Below, piece by piece: positions 16,316 through 24,695 of a stretch of DNA of 64,000 bases. Each line of letters starts with the position of its first letter. Positions within the stretch are counted from its first letter, which is position 1. The DNA is from Bacillota bacterium (GTDB lineage Bacteria > Bacillota > Sulfobacillia > Sulfobacillales > Sulfobacillaceae). The notes under the pieces are model-generated. The model saw only the letters and a program-made list of their open reading frames with translations. It did not search any database and was not told the origin of the DNA. The stretch spans positions 62,001 through 126,000 of the forward strand of contig JAJZAN010000002.1 of assembly GCA_021799435.1 (NCBI GenBank). Direction: 5' to 3'. The position numbers were made by a program, and so were the translations under genes.

Positions 16316-17320
16316 CTAGGCGCCGGGATGACTGTTGGCGTAGGCAATGTGGGCAAGGTGCTGTTGATACGTGGTGGCAAACAGCATCTTTCCACTGCGC
16401 AGGGAGAGAAAGTACAAATAGGATACATGGGCGGGGTGCAGGGCAGCCTTTAGCATCGTCAAGCCGGGACTGCAAATGGGGCCCGGCGGAAAACCCTTAT
16501 GCAGGTAGGTGTTGTACGGAGATGGGACTTTGAGGTCGCCCAGTGTCAATCCCCCATTGACCTGCCCGCCCAAGGCATAACGCACCGTCGCATCCGACTG
16601 AAAGGGCATGCCGATGGCACGCCGGTTCAAGAACACCGCTGCGACGTTGCGGGCTTGTCCGCGCAGCTTGTCCTCGGCCTGCACAATGGAAGCCAAGGTT
16701 ACCCACTGGCCAATCGACAATCGGGTGTGGGACTTGTCATACAGCCCGCGGATAACCCGCGTCTGGAACGTTTGCCACATAATTTCCAAGGCTTGGCGCG
16801 CCGTCGTCCCATAGGAAAAGGAGTATGTGGCCGGAAAGAGATAGCCCTCCATGGGATACCGGACACCGGCCTGGGGTTTTGGCATTCCAGGCAAGGCCGT
16901 TTTCAGCAATTGCCGGTATTGCGCCATGGTTCCGATGTGATTGGCCGCCAGGCGCTGGACGATGTCTTGAACGGTAAAGCCTTCCGGAATGGAAACCCGT
17001 GTCACCACCACATCACCGGAGCGCATAGCCCCCATGATCGTCTTGAGCGACTGATGTGGCGATAAACGATACACCCCAGCCGTGAGATGAGTGGCGAGGC
17101 CGTTGTATCGGCTCAGTACGTCGAACGCCCAAGCACTGCGGATAATGCCGTGGTCCTTTAATGTGGCCGCCACGTCGGACGCGGTTTGTCCCGGTTGCAC
17201 GCGGATGTATTGATAAGCCGACGCAGGGCCCCCAACAGGCTGGAACCGCGTGATGACCCAGCCCAACACAAACAGGGCGGCCGCCACGGCCGCCGCCCCA
17301 ATTGCCAAACGCCTACTCAT
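16316..17320 (-). CDS. mltG: Endolytic murein transglycosylase MltG (YceG-like)
   Basis: Membrane-anchored enzyme that cuts nascent peptidoglycan strands. About 334 aa from the ATG at 17320 (AGGATGG upstream): one N-terminal membrane helix, a LysM-like segment near 40-100, then the YceG domain with YPMEGYLFPATY near 180, ASIVQAED near 228, and the SPYNTYLHKGFPPGPICSPG stretch near 290. The residue matching the first Glu of the usual ASIVEKE motif is Gln here, while the second Glu is kept. The place after ruvX/DUF1292 matches Bacillus gene order. Confidence 0.93.
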   Translation of the reverse strand: MSRRLAIGAAAVAAALFVLGWVITRFQPVGGPASAYQYIRVQPGQTASDVAATLKDHGIIRSAWAFDVLSRYNGLATHLTAGVYRLSPHQSLKTIMGAMRSGDVVVTRVSIPEGFTVQDIVQRLAANHIGTMAQYRQLLKTALPGMPKPQAGVRYPMEGYLFPATYSFSYGTTARQALEIMWQTFQTRVIRGLYDKSHTRLSIGQWVTLASIVQAEDKLRGQARNVAAVFLNRRAIGMPFQSDATVRYALGGQVNGGLTLGDLKVPSPYNTYLHKGFPPGPICSPGLTMLKAALHPAHVSYLYFLSLRSGKMLFATTYQQHLAHIAYANSHPGA

Positions 17321-17383
17321 GCGCCATCCTTGCTGACGACCCATCGATGGCGTCATTGGGCCAGCCACGACAAAGACAGAGTG

Positions 17384-17686
17384 TTATTCGTCCCCTTCGT
17401 CATCAAGCAGCTCTTCATAAGCCTGTGCTACCCGCTCCCACTCTTCTTCGGACTCAATGTCCACCAGGACATCGTCACCGTCGCTGTCCTTCTCCAAGCG
17501 GAGAATGACTGCCTCGGCCTCTTCGTCCTCTTCGGTGTCAATAGGCAGCAAAATGGCATACTCTTTACTCTCGACATCGATGACGTCGACCACCACAAAC
17601 TCGTGCTCCTTGCCTTCGTCATCGGTCAAGGTGATGATTTCGTCTTCCTCTTCAAAGCCTGCTTCCAAATCTTTGTCGTCAGCCAT
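17384..17686 (-). other. Internal start: DUF1292 (YrzB-like) product inside the ruvX frame
   Basis: ATG at 17686 beginning MADDKDLE, preceded by AGAGAGGAGACTCAC, a better ribosome site than that of ruvX itself. It would give a 100-aa acidic protein equal in length to stand-alone DUF1292 proteins. Confidence 0.6.
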
Positions 17687-18127
17687 GTGAGTCTCCTCTC
17701 TTGCGCGAGACATACGCTCGCGGTCCAAGTAACCTTGCAGGATCAGTGCCGCCGCCAAGCCGTCAATCTTCGCTTTACGGCGTTCGCGGCGCACGTCCTG
17801 CTGAATTAGAATGCGTTCTGCTTCGCGGGTCGTCAGCCGTTCATCCCATGTCGCTACGGGCACACCAGAGACTGCTCTCAGGTGGTCCACAAACTCCATG
17901 GTTTTCACGGCTTGAGGTCCCACGCTGGCATTCATGTTCAAAGGCAATCCTACCACAATTTGGCCCACATTCCACTCTTGCAGGCGGCTCGCAATTGCGG
18001 CTAAATCATGGGCTAGGGAACTGCGCCGAATCGGGTCCTGAGCGCTTGCAATCAAGCCGGTTTCGTCGCTCATTGCCACTCCGATCCATTTATCCCCAAC
18101 GTCCAGTCCCATTATGCGTTTAGCCAT
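17384..18127 (-). CDS. ruvX: RuvX/YqgF Holliday junction resolvase fused in frame to a DUF1292 protein
   Basis: Residues 1-145 are RuvX (YqgF, RNase H fold; also linked to rRNA maturation): [15 protein letters not shown] near 6-20, VGLPLNMN near 60, the DERLTT motif near 95. Residues 148-247 are a very acidic DUF1292 (YrzB-like) domain. In Bacillus these are separate neighbours yrrK and yrzB. Here no stop codon lies between them. An internal ATG at 17686 has its own strong ribosome site (GAGGAG), so the DUF1292 part may also be made alone. The start ATG at 18127 overlaps the ireB stop by 8 nt. Confidence 0.88.
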   Translation of the reverse strand: MAKRIMGLDVGDKWIGVAMSDETGLIASAQDPIRRSSLAHDLAAIASRLQEWNVGQIVVGLPLNMNASVGPQAVKTMEFVDHLRAVSGVPVATWDERLTTREAERILIQQDVRRERRKAKIDGLAAALILQGYLDRERMSRAREETHMADDKDLEAGFEEEDEIITLTDDEGKEHEFVVVDVIDVESKEYAILLPIDTEEDEEAEAVILRLEKDSDGDDVLVDIESEEEWERVAQAYEELLDDEGDE

Positions 18128-18398
18128 CCGTGGAGGCAATCTCCAGGTGTCGCACATAGTGCCGGAGCAGTTCCTCCAATAGCTCGTCCCGTTCGAACCG
18201 CCGGATCAGGTTGCGGGCTCCCATGTGACTCGTGATGTAAGCCGGATCGCCCGACAGCAAATAGCCTACCAATTGGCTGATCGGGTTATACCCCTTGTCC
18301 TTGAGTGCTGCGTAGACTTCCTTTAAGACCATGTCCGCTTCTTTTTCTTGGTCGTGGTAATCACCGAGACGCCGGGTTTCGTCCGACATGCTCATCAT
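18120..18398 (-). CDS. ireB: IreB family regulatory protein (DUF965/YrzL)
   Basis: Small cytoplasmic phosphoprotein family; in Enterococcus IreB is a target of the IreK kinase and affects cephalosporin resistance. 92 aa with the family hallmark [21 protein letters not shown] near residues 36-56 and [12 protein letters not shown] near 70. AAAGGA lies 8 nt before the start. Conserved order alaS-ireB-ruvX is as in Bacillus. Confidence 0.93.
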   Translation of the reverse strand: MMSMSDETRRLGDYHDQEKEADMVLKEVYAALKDKGYNPISQLVGYLLSGDPAYITSHMGARNLIRRFERDELLEELLRHYVRHLEIASTDG

Positions 18399-18440
18399 TC
18401 CACATCCTTTCTGGGTGCCTTCTTCGCGTTGCCGATAAGA

Positions 18441-21059
18441 TTATCCTGCCGCCTCGAGGTTTTTGCGGGCCCATACGCGCGCCTCGTGCAGCATATCCGG
18501 CACCTGGTCCGGCAATCGGCCTCCGGCCTGGGCGATGTCGTCCCGACCGCCCCCGCCTCCACCAATGATCTGGCTTAATGGCTTCACTACCTGGCGCGCT
18601 TGGAACCCTCGGCCCCGCAACGGGTCACCGAAAAACACCACCATCGATACACGCTCGCCGTGGCGAGCAGCCAGCACGGCGCCGTCGACTTCTGTTTTGA
18701 CACCGTCCAACACTTCGCGCAAGGCCTCCGGGGAGTCAGCCGCTACCTCCGCCACCAGGAACTTTATGGACCCGATCTGCTCGGCCTGGCGTGCCAGGTC
18801 CCGGCCCAATTGGCCCCGCTCCACGCGAAGCTGCTCTTCCTGCCAAGACTCGAATCGCTTGAGGTCTTCCATCAGACCGGTCACGCGACCGGCCCACTGC
18901 TCTGGCGCTATACCCGGGAGAACCCCTGACAATTCGCGCGTCACCCGGCGTTCGCGCCGAAAGGCCTCTAGAGCGTTGAGACCGGTGACCGCCTCGAGAC
19001 GGCGTGACCCGGACCCCACACTGGTGTCCTCGAGAATCGCAAACATGCCTATTTGCCCGGTGCGTAAACAATGGGTACCGCCGCACAATTCCTGACTTGC
19101 ACCCGGTACCGTAATGACTCGCACGGTCTCCCCGTACTTATCCCCAAAGAAGGCCAGCGCGCCTCCCGCCAGAGCCTGCTCCTTGGACACATAATCGATG
19201 GACACCGGAATGTCCGCCAAGACCCATCGGTTGACAAGATCTTCGACTGCCAAGATTTGCTCCTCATCCAACGGCTTCGGGTATGAAAAATCAAATCTCA
19301 ACCGTTCGGGAGCGACCAGAGACCCGGTCTGGTGGACGCCTTCGCCCAGCACCTGCCGCAGCGCGGCGTGCAGCAAATGGGTTCCGGTGTGGTTGCGCAT
19401 CGCTCCCTCGCGCCGTTCAGCGTTGACAATCCAGGTCCCTTTTTGCCCGGTCCCGATCCACCCGGTTTCGACTTCCACCAGGTGCCAAATGCCGCCGCCT
19501 GCCGATTTCAGGGTGTCCAGCACCCGTCCTTGACCCGTCTCAGTTCGGGTCGATCCTTGGTCTCCCACCTGGCCGCCGCCTTCTGGATAGAAGGGAGTCC
19601 GGACGGCATACACCCACCCGGTGTCCCCAGTCTCCAAGCGCTCCACTCGGTCGGAGTCCACATAGATGGCAGCCAATGATTCCCCTTCAAGCGCCAACTG
19701 CCCGTAGCCCAAAAACTCCGACCTCTCGACACTCGGCAACAGGGCGGCAGCGTTGGCGCGGTTCTGCCGGGCACGTTGCCGCTGTTCCGCCATCAACCGC
19801 TCAAAACCCGGCTCATCCACCGCCACGCCGCGCTCTAAGGCCGCATCCCGCGTCAGGTCCAAGGGAAATCCGAACGTATCGTAGAGCTGAAACAGCTCCT
19901 GCCCGTCCAATGTGTCACCCGCATCAAGGCCGGCCAGTTTTTGCTCCAGAACCTTCATGCCAGACTGGAGCGTTACGAGGAATCGCTCCTCTTCCTGTTT
20001 GGTCAGTTCTTCGATCACGCTCTGACCGTTAATGACCTCCGGATAGGCGCCGCCCATAATACGGCCGACCTCTTCCACCAGTCGATAAAGGAATGCCTCC
20101 TCAAAACCCAGCTGCATGCCGTAGCGCATGGCTCGTCGGAGAATACGCCGCATCACATACCCGCGTCCTTCATTGCTGAAAGATACTCCTTCTGCCAAGA
20201 GAAAGGTAATCGCGCGGACGTGGTCAGCTATGACGCGAAACGGCATGCCGTCCGGTCCGGGGTCATAAGTCTTCCCCGACAAACGCTCAACCGCCCCTAT
20301 TAACGGGCGCAGCAAGTCGGTATCCCAATTGCTGTCCACTCCCTGCAGGTAGGCCGCAATACGTTCCAACCCCATGCCGGTATCGATGCTGGGGCGCGGC
20401 AAGGGCGTCATAGTGCCGTCCTCCGCCCGCTCATACTGCATGAACACAAGGTTCCAGACTTCCTGTAGACGGTCACACTCACACTGACCCAACCCGCAAT
20501 TCGGCCCACACGCATAGAGCGGGCCCCGGTCAACGAAAATTTCGCTGCTCGGCCCGCAGGGCCCCGTGTCGCCCATCGCCCAGAAGTTGTCGTCTCCCAG
20601 CCTGACGATGCGGTCTGGCGCAACGCCAGCCACCTCTTGCCACAACTCAAAGGCCTCGTCGTCCGTCTCATAGACGGTGACCCATAGCACTTCCCGCGCA
20701 ATGCCCAGCTCCTCCGTCAGGAAGTTCCATGCGAAACGAATAGCTTCGCGCTTGAAGTAATCGCCAAACGAAAAGTTGCCCAGCATCTCGAAAAAGGTCC
20801 CGTGCCGAGCTGTCCGCCCTACCTGGTCCAAGTCGTTGTGCTTACCGCCCGCCCGCATGCACTTCTGGACGCTCACGGCGCGCGCATAGGACCGCTTGTC
20901 GAGCCCTAAAAACACATCCTTAAACTGCACCATCCCCGCGTTCGTGAACAATAACGTGGGATCCCCCGCGGGCACCAGGGGGGAACTAGGCACCACTTGA
21001 TGACCGTGCCCTTCAAAGTAATCCAAAAACTTTTGTCGAATGATGGCTGCCTGCACCAA
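18441..21059 (-). CDS. alaS: Alanyl-tRNA synthetase
   Basis: Charges tRNA-Ala. 872 aa, the full length for the bacterial enzyme. The class II core starts with FLDYFEGHGHQVVPSSPL and has TNAGMVQFKDVFLG near 38. The editing domain has HTGTHLLHAALR near 560 and the zinc motif CGGTHC near 660; the DHHA1 C-terminal domain ends with the GGGGGRDDIAQAGG segment. Only 24 nt separate it from the AI-2E permease gene, so there is no room for a T-box leader. Confidence 0.98.
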   Translation of the reverse strand: MVQAAIIRQKFLDYFEGHGHQVVPSSPLVPAGDPTLLFTNAGMVQFKDVFLGLDKRSYARAVSVQKCMRAGGKHNDLDQVGRTARHGTFFEMLGNFSFGDYFKREAIRFAWNFLTEELGIAREVLWVTVYETDDEAFELWQEVAGVAPDRIVRLGDDNFWAMGDTGPCGPSSEIFVDRGPLYACGPNCGLGQCECDRLQEVWNLVFMQYERAEDGTMTPLPRPSIDTGMGLERIAAYLQGVDSNWDTDLLRPLIGAVERLSGKTYDPGPDGMPFRVIADHVRAITFLLAEGVSFSNEGRGYVMRRILRRAMRYGMQLGFEEAFLYRLVEEVGRIMGGAYPEVINGQSVIEELTKQEEERFLVTLQSGMKVLEQKLAGLDAGDTLDGQELFQLYDTFGFPLDLTRDAALERGVAVDEPGFERLMAEQRQRARQNRANAAALLPSVERSEFLGYGQLALEGESLAAIYVDSDRVERLETGDTGWVYAVRTPFYPEGGGQVGDQGSTRTETGQGRVLDTLKSAGGGIWHLVEVETGWIGTGQKGTWIVNAERREGAMRNHTGTHLLHAALRQVLGEGVHQTGSLVAPERLRFDFSYPKPLDEEQILAVEDLVNRWVLADIPVSIDYVSKEQALAGGALAFFGDKYGETVRVITVPGASQELCGGTHCLRTGQIGMFAILEDTSVGSGSRRLEAVTGLNALEAFRRERRVTRELSGVLPGIAPEQWAGRVTGLMEDLKRFESWQEEQLRVERGQLGRDLARQAEQIGSIKFLVAEVAADSPEALREVLDGVKTEVDGAVLAARHGERVSMVVFFGDPLRGRGFQARQVVKPLSQIIGGGGGGRDDIAQAGGRLPDQVPDMLHEARVWARKNLEAAG

Positions 21060-21083
21060 GGCGCCTCCCTCTTCTATGATGCT

Positions 21084-22169
21084 TCATTGTACCGAGGGCG
21101 TGGAATCGTGGTCAAGGGAGACCACAAATCGATGATAGAGATGAGTCGCCACGACCCGAATTACGGCCGCCACCGGCACCCCAATCAGGAGTCCGGTAAA
21201 TCCCGCCACAGCTCCCCCAGCAAGGATGGCAAAGATCACAATCAAGGGATGCAGTCCGACCGACTCGCCCACCACTTTGGGCGAGATGACCGTGCCTTCT
21301 AGTTGGTGAATAACCACAAATCCCGCGACCGCATAGAGCGAAACCCAGGGAGATCGGGTCAGGCCCAATAATATCGCTGGAATGGCCCCGGCGATGGGCC
21401 CCACGTAGGGAATCACGTCGGTAATGGCTGCCACCGCCCCAATCAGCATAGCAAACGGAATGTTGAGGGTCATCGACCAGACGGCCGACAGGATACCCAC
21501 CACCAGCGCGACCATTAACTGCCCTCGAATGTACCCGTTCAATGCGCGGTCCACGTCAAAACCGAGTTTGTAGACCGGGCCGCGCCAGTTGACAGGAACT
21601 AGCGCCCAGAACCGTTCCCGGATGCGGGTCAAATCCTTCAGCACGTAGAACGCCAAAATGGGCGATATGATGAAACTGAGCAAGCCCGGAACCAAGCCGA
21701 AGACCGTGTGCACAGACCCCTTTAGGACCCGTAACAGCTGCTGCTGCAGGTGTTGCCCGGTCCCCGTAATGGCCGAGCGAATGGCGGCAGGCATAGGCTG
21801 CTGATGGAATCGCGTAAGCCAGTAATCCCAGCTGCGCTGGACACCGGCAGCCAAGGACGGCACATAGTGGACCAAATGCAGGCTTTCTTGCAACAATAGC
21901 GGCACCATATAGACAATCACCGCCGCAATCACAAGCCCTACCAGTGAATACACAAGGAGAATGGCCCCGACGCGGTTGATGCGGCCGTGGAAAACCAAGA
22001 GCTCAATCACGGGAGCCAGCAAGTAGGCCATCACAAAAGCCAGCAAAAACGGCATCAGGATGGCGCGCGCCGCTATCACCAACCAACACACGGCCAGCGC
22101 CGCCACAATGAGAAGCCCCCAGCGGTACCAACGCCGAGGGCTTTGCCTGCCAAGATTCAGGGTCCGCAT
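21084..22169 (-). CDS. AI-2E family permease (YrrI-like)
   Basis: 361-aa membrane protein of the AI-2E/PerM family; members export diverse small molecules or ions and the substrate here is unknown. About seven to eight membrane segments with the conserved central loop region near 210-290, including AAITDVIPYVGPIAGAIPA near 240, a family hallmark. In Bacillus yrrI lies directly upstream of alaS as here. Confidence 0.9.
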   Translation of the reverse strand: MRTLNLGRQSPRRWYRWGLLIVAALAVCWLVIAARAILMPFLLAFVMAYLLAPVIELLVFHGRINRVGAILLVYSLVGLVIAAVIVYMVPLLLQESLHLVHYVPSLAAGVQRSWDYWLTRFHQQPMPAAIRSAITGTGQHLQQQLLRVLKGSVHTVFGLVPGLLSFIISPILAFYVLKDLTRIRERFWALVPVNWRGPVYKLGFDVDRALNGYIRGQLMVALVVGILSAVWSMTLNIPFAMLIGAVAAITDVIPYVGPIAGAIPAILLGLTRSPWVSLYAVAGFVVIHQLEGTVISPKVVGESVGLHPLIVIFAILAGGAVAGFTGLLIGVPVAAVIRVVATHLYHRFVVSLDHDSTPSVQ

Positions 22170-22174
22170 CGAAC

Positions 22175-22375
22175 TCAGCTGAGACGGCGCTTAGCCAAGT
22201 GGACCAACCGGTTGCCACCATACCGCGCCACCCGATAGGCGGCCGGCGCCAAGTGCCGCGCTCCTCGGAACGCGAGGCCGTACATTCTGCGCCGGGGCCG
22301 TCTCAAAAGCCACATACCTGCCACGACCGCTCCTACCAACGTACCGGTAATCATCCCGGTCATATACCGCCTCAT
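22175..22375 (-). CDS. Small membrane protein
   Basis: 66 aa: one N-terminal membrane helix (about residues 8-24) followed by an Arg-rich cytoplasmic tail. It ends 5 nt before the AI-2E permease start and overlaps the zinc-ribbon gene by 4 nt, so it is part of the operon. Family not recognised; a YtxH-like anchor protein is possible. Confidence 0.6.
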   Translation of the reverse strand: MRRYMTGMITGTLVGAVVAGMWLLRRPRRRMYGLAFRGARHLAPAAYRVARYGGNRLVHLAKRRLS

Positions 22376-22563
22376 AGTCCTATCCCCTCCAAGCCTTCTG
22401 GCCCGATCCGCGAAAGTTCCCCGTCGGCCTCTACCCGGTACATCCGCACGCCTTTGTGGCCCATCGAGAATTCAATGTAGCAGTCCCAGCAGTAATATTG
22501 CCCGGTTCCCACCCGGCCTACGTTGCGGCCTGCACACGCCGGACATAACGGGTCCTTGTCCAT
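22372..22563 (-). CDS. Small zinc-ribbon protein
   Basis: 63 aa from the ATG at 22563, with AAAGGAGGGG 5 nt upstream; the track start lies inside the previous gene. Two CxxC knuckles (CPAC near residue 7 and CWDC near 26) form a zinc ribbon. Function unknown. Lies between the PRC-barrel gene and the small membrane protein gene. Confidence 0.7.
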   Translation of the reverse strand: MDKDPLCPACAGRNVGRVGTGQYYCWDCYIEFSMGHKGVRMYRVEADGELSRIGPEGLEGIGL

Positions 22564-22585
22564 CGGGTCCCCTCCTTTGGTCGTC

Positions 22586-23071
22586 TTACAAGAAGGGTTC
22601 CCCAGGGGCGTAAATTTTAATCCTGTTCCCACCCATCTCCAGTACTTCCTGCACGGGAACCACCAGCGCTCCGGTGAGAAGGTCGCCCAACACCCCCCGG
22701 GAGATCACCAGGTGGGTGACCCTAAGACTCTTTTCATCGAACAGAAAATCTCGGAGTCGCCCCTGCAAAATCCCCAGCGTATCCACCACGGGCGTCTTTT
22801 TAAGATGTTTCTGCCGGGCCACGACATCTCGCCGCCAATGGCGCGGCCGCCGCTCCACCATCGACCGTGTCGCAATTTCCACACCCAAGTTAGAGACCCG
22901 GGCTCCCGCACCGCCCGGCACAAAGAGGGCATAAAAAGGACGCCGCGGCAAGAGAAACCCCTCGACAGAGAAGTCCTCCCAGTTCACCACGACGTCCTCC
23001 ACAATTCTCCAGGGCCTCTCGCGGCCCGCAACCCATATCGGGAGATGGGTGATATGCCACCCACTTATCAT
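22586..23071 (-). CDS. PRC-barrel domain protein (YrrD-like)
   Basis: 161 aa from the ATG at 23071 (GAGGAG upstream). Two PRC-barrel-like halves: one near residues 1-75, the other near 85-160 with DTLGILQGRLRDFLFDE and THLVISRGVLGDLL. Such proteins bind RNA or photosynthetic complexes; the Bacillus relative yrrD lies in the same mnmA-alaS region. Exact role unknown. Confidence 0.75.
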   Translation of the reverse strand: MISGWHITHLPIWVAGRERPWRIVEDVVVNWEDFSVEGFLLPRRPFYALFVPGGAGARVSNLGVEIATRSMVERRPRHWRRDVVARQKHLKKTPVVDTLGILQGRLRDFLFDEKSLRVTHLVISRGVLGDLLTGALVVPVQEVLEMGGNRIKIYAPGEPFL

Positions 23072-23081
23072 CGCAGCCTCC

Positions 23082-24146
23082 TCAGTGGGAGGGCTTGGCG
23101 ATCTTCCCTCCCGCAACCAGCACCTCATCTTGATACAGCACCGCAATTTGCCCCGGACTAATGGCCCACTGCGGATCCTCAAATTCGAGGCGAGCCGCTT
23201 GGCCGTCAGGAATCCACCGCGCCGGCGCAGGCTCCATGTTGTACCGCACTTTGCCCTGACCCCAGATAGGGAGGTCTGGCGCCTGACCCGATACATAGTT
23301 CACGGACGCCACCGAGGCTACCTCGTTCAGGGCCTCCTCGCGGGTGCCCACCACCACTTGATTGGCGGCGGCGTTGAGTCCCACCACGTAACGCGGCTCC
23401 GGCGTGGTGATGCGCAGTCCCCGCCGCTGACCAATCGTGTAGAAGGCTACCCCTTCGTGCGCGCCTAAATGGTTTCCCGCCCTATCCACGATATCGCCAG
23501 GCTTTTGCGCTTCTGGCCGATGATCCAGCAAGTAACCCTGATAATCGTTTTTCGGCACAAAACACAATTCCTGACTGTCTGGCTTATGAGCCGTTACCAA
23601 TCCGCGACTCTCAGCAATGGCGCGGCTCTCGGCCTTGGTCAGATCACCCAGCGGAAACAGCAAATGCTCTAAGTCCGGCTGACCCATGGTGTACATCAAG
23701 TAGCTTTGGTCCTTTTGGTGATCTTGCGCGCGCAACAGCTCATAAAGGCCGTCCCGTTCCCGGATCCGGACATAATGGCCCGTTGCCAGGTAATCCGCCC
23801 CCTGGGATTTTGCCCAATCCCACATCGCGCCAAACTTGATGTTGCGGTTGCAAAGCGCACACGGGTTGGGCGTCAGACCCTCCAAATAGGCGTCCTCGAA
23901 GGGCCGAATTACCTTCTCAAGGAACGGCTCCTCTACATCCACCAGGTGGTGTGGGATGCCAAGCTTCTTGGCAACCCGCCGAGCATCCACAATGGCTTCG
24001 AGTCCGCAGCAGCTGTTGGTGGTCTCTGCGGGCAAGTGCCGCATCGTGACCCCAATCACCTCGTATCCCGCGTCCAACAGCAAAGCGGCGGCCGCCGAGG
24101 AATCGACGCCGCCGCTCAAACCTACGACTACCGTCTTGTTCCCCAT
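23082..24146 (-). CDS. mnmA: tRNA-specific 2-thiouridylase MnmA
   Basis: Makes 2-thiouridine at the wobble position of tRNA-Lys, -Glu and -Gln using ATP and persulfide sulfur. 354 aa. PP-loop GLSGGVDSS near residues 9-17, the first catalytic cysteine in NPCALCN near 96-102 and the second in DSQELCFVP near 190-198. The iscS-type desulfurase that often sits beside mnmA in Firmicutes is missing here. Lies 1 nt after the rrf2 gene. Confidence 0.97.
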   Translation of the reverse strand: MGNKTVVVGLSGGVDSSAAAALLLDAGYEVIGVTMRHLPAETTNSCCGLEAIVDARRVAKKLGIPHHLVDVEEPFLEKVIRPFEDAYLEGLTPNPCALCNRNIKFGAMWDWAKSQGADYLATGHYVRIRERDGLYELLRAQDHQKDQSYLMYTMGQPDLEHLLFPLGDLTKAESRAIAESRGLVTAHKPDSQELCFVPKNDYQGYLLDHRPEAQKPGDIVDRAGNHLGAHEGVAFYTIGQRRGLRITTPEPRYVVGLNAAANQVVVGTREEALNEVASVASVNYVSGQAPDLPIWGQGKVRYNMEPAPARWIPDGQAARLEFEDPQWAISPGQIAVLYQDEVLVAGGKIAKPSH

Positions 24147-24147
24147 A

Positions 24148-24624
24148 CTATCCTCCTTTGCTCATGTAAGACTCGGGTTCACCTGGCACGGAAAGCTTGG
24201 TGCGCTGAAAAGCCTTTTGCTCCATGATTAAGCGATCCATGGTGATTTGACTCATGGCATCATCTACCGCTTCCTGCACCCGCGTCCAGACGTCGGGACC
24301 CACGCACCAGTCAATTTCCGCACATCCCGTGCCGTCATCCGTGGAACATTCCGCCACGACGATGGGCCCTTCCACAGCCGCCACCACATCCCGAACCGAG
24401 ACGCTCTCAGGGAAACTGGCCAGACGATACCCGCCTTGGGCCCCGCGCATGCCTACCACCAAGCCAGCCCGTTTCAAGAGAGGCATCAGTTGCTCTAAAT
24501 ACTGTTCAGGAATGTTTTGTGCATGCGCAATGCTTGACACAGTCAACGGCCCCCGCCCGGCATGAAGGGCCAGTTCGTAGACCGCTTTGACCGCGTACCG
24601 TCCTTTGCTGGAGACCTTGAACAT
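24148..24624 (-). CDS. Rrf2 family regulator with three-cysteine (IscR-like) motif
   Basis: Winged helix-turn-helix repressor/sensor, about 158 aa from the ATG at 24624. The DNA-binding domain has GRYAVKAVYELALHAG near residues 8-23 and GAQGGYRLA near 63. The cysteines C-x7-C-x5-C near 93-107 match the Fe-S ligands of IscR/NsrR-type members, unlike CymR, which lacks them. A candidate Fe-S sensor for the suf operon, but in Firmicutes the mnmA-linked Rrf2 is usually CymR (cysteine metabolism). It heads the mnmA-alaS operon and may control it. Confidence 0.88.
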   Translation of the reverse strand: MFKVSSKGRYAVKAVYELALHAGRGPLTVSSIAHAQNIPEQYLEQLMPLLKRAGLVVGMRGAQGGYRLASFPESVSVRDVVAAVEGPIVVAECSTDDGTGCAEIDWCVGPDVWTRVQEAVDDAMSQITMDRLIMEQKAFQRTKLSVPGEPESYMSKGG

Positions 24625-24653
24625 ACGCGACACTCCCAGAATTCTTTGTCTTT

Positions 24654-24682
24654 AGGTTAGCACCGGACGCCTCGAGGGTCAA
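24654..24682 (-). promoter_or_regulatory. Promoter of the rrf2-mnmA operon
   Basis: Minus strand TTGACC (24682-24677), 17-nt spacer, TAACCT (24659-24654), about 30 nt upstream of the rrf2 ATG. Confidence 0.6.
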
Positions 24683-24695
24683 CTGAGCCCCACGG

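Noticed and set aside
21060-21083. Possible T-box leader for alaS
   Set aside because: Only 24 nt separate alaS from the upstream gene; no room for a T-box.
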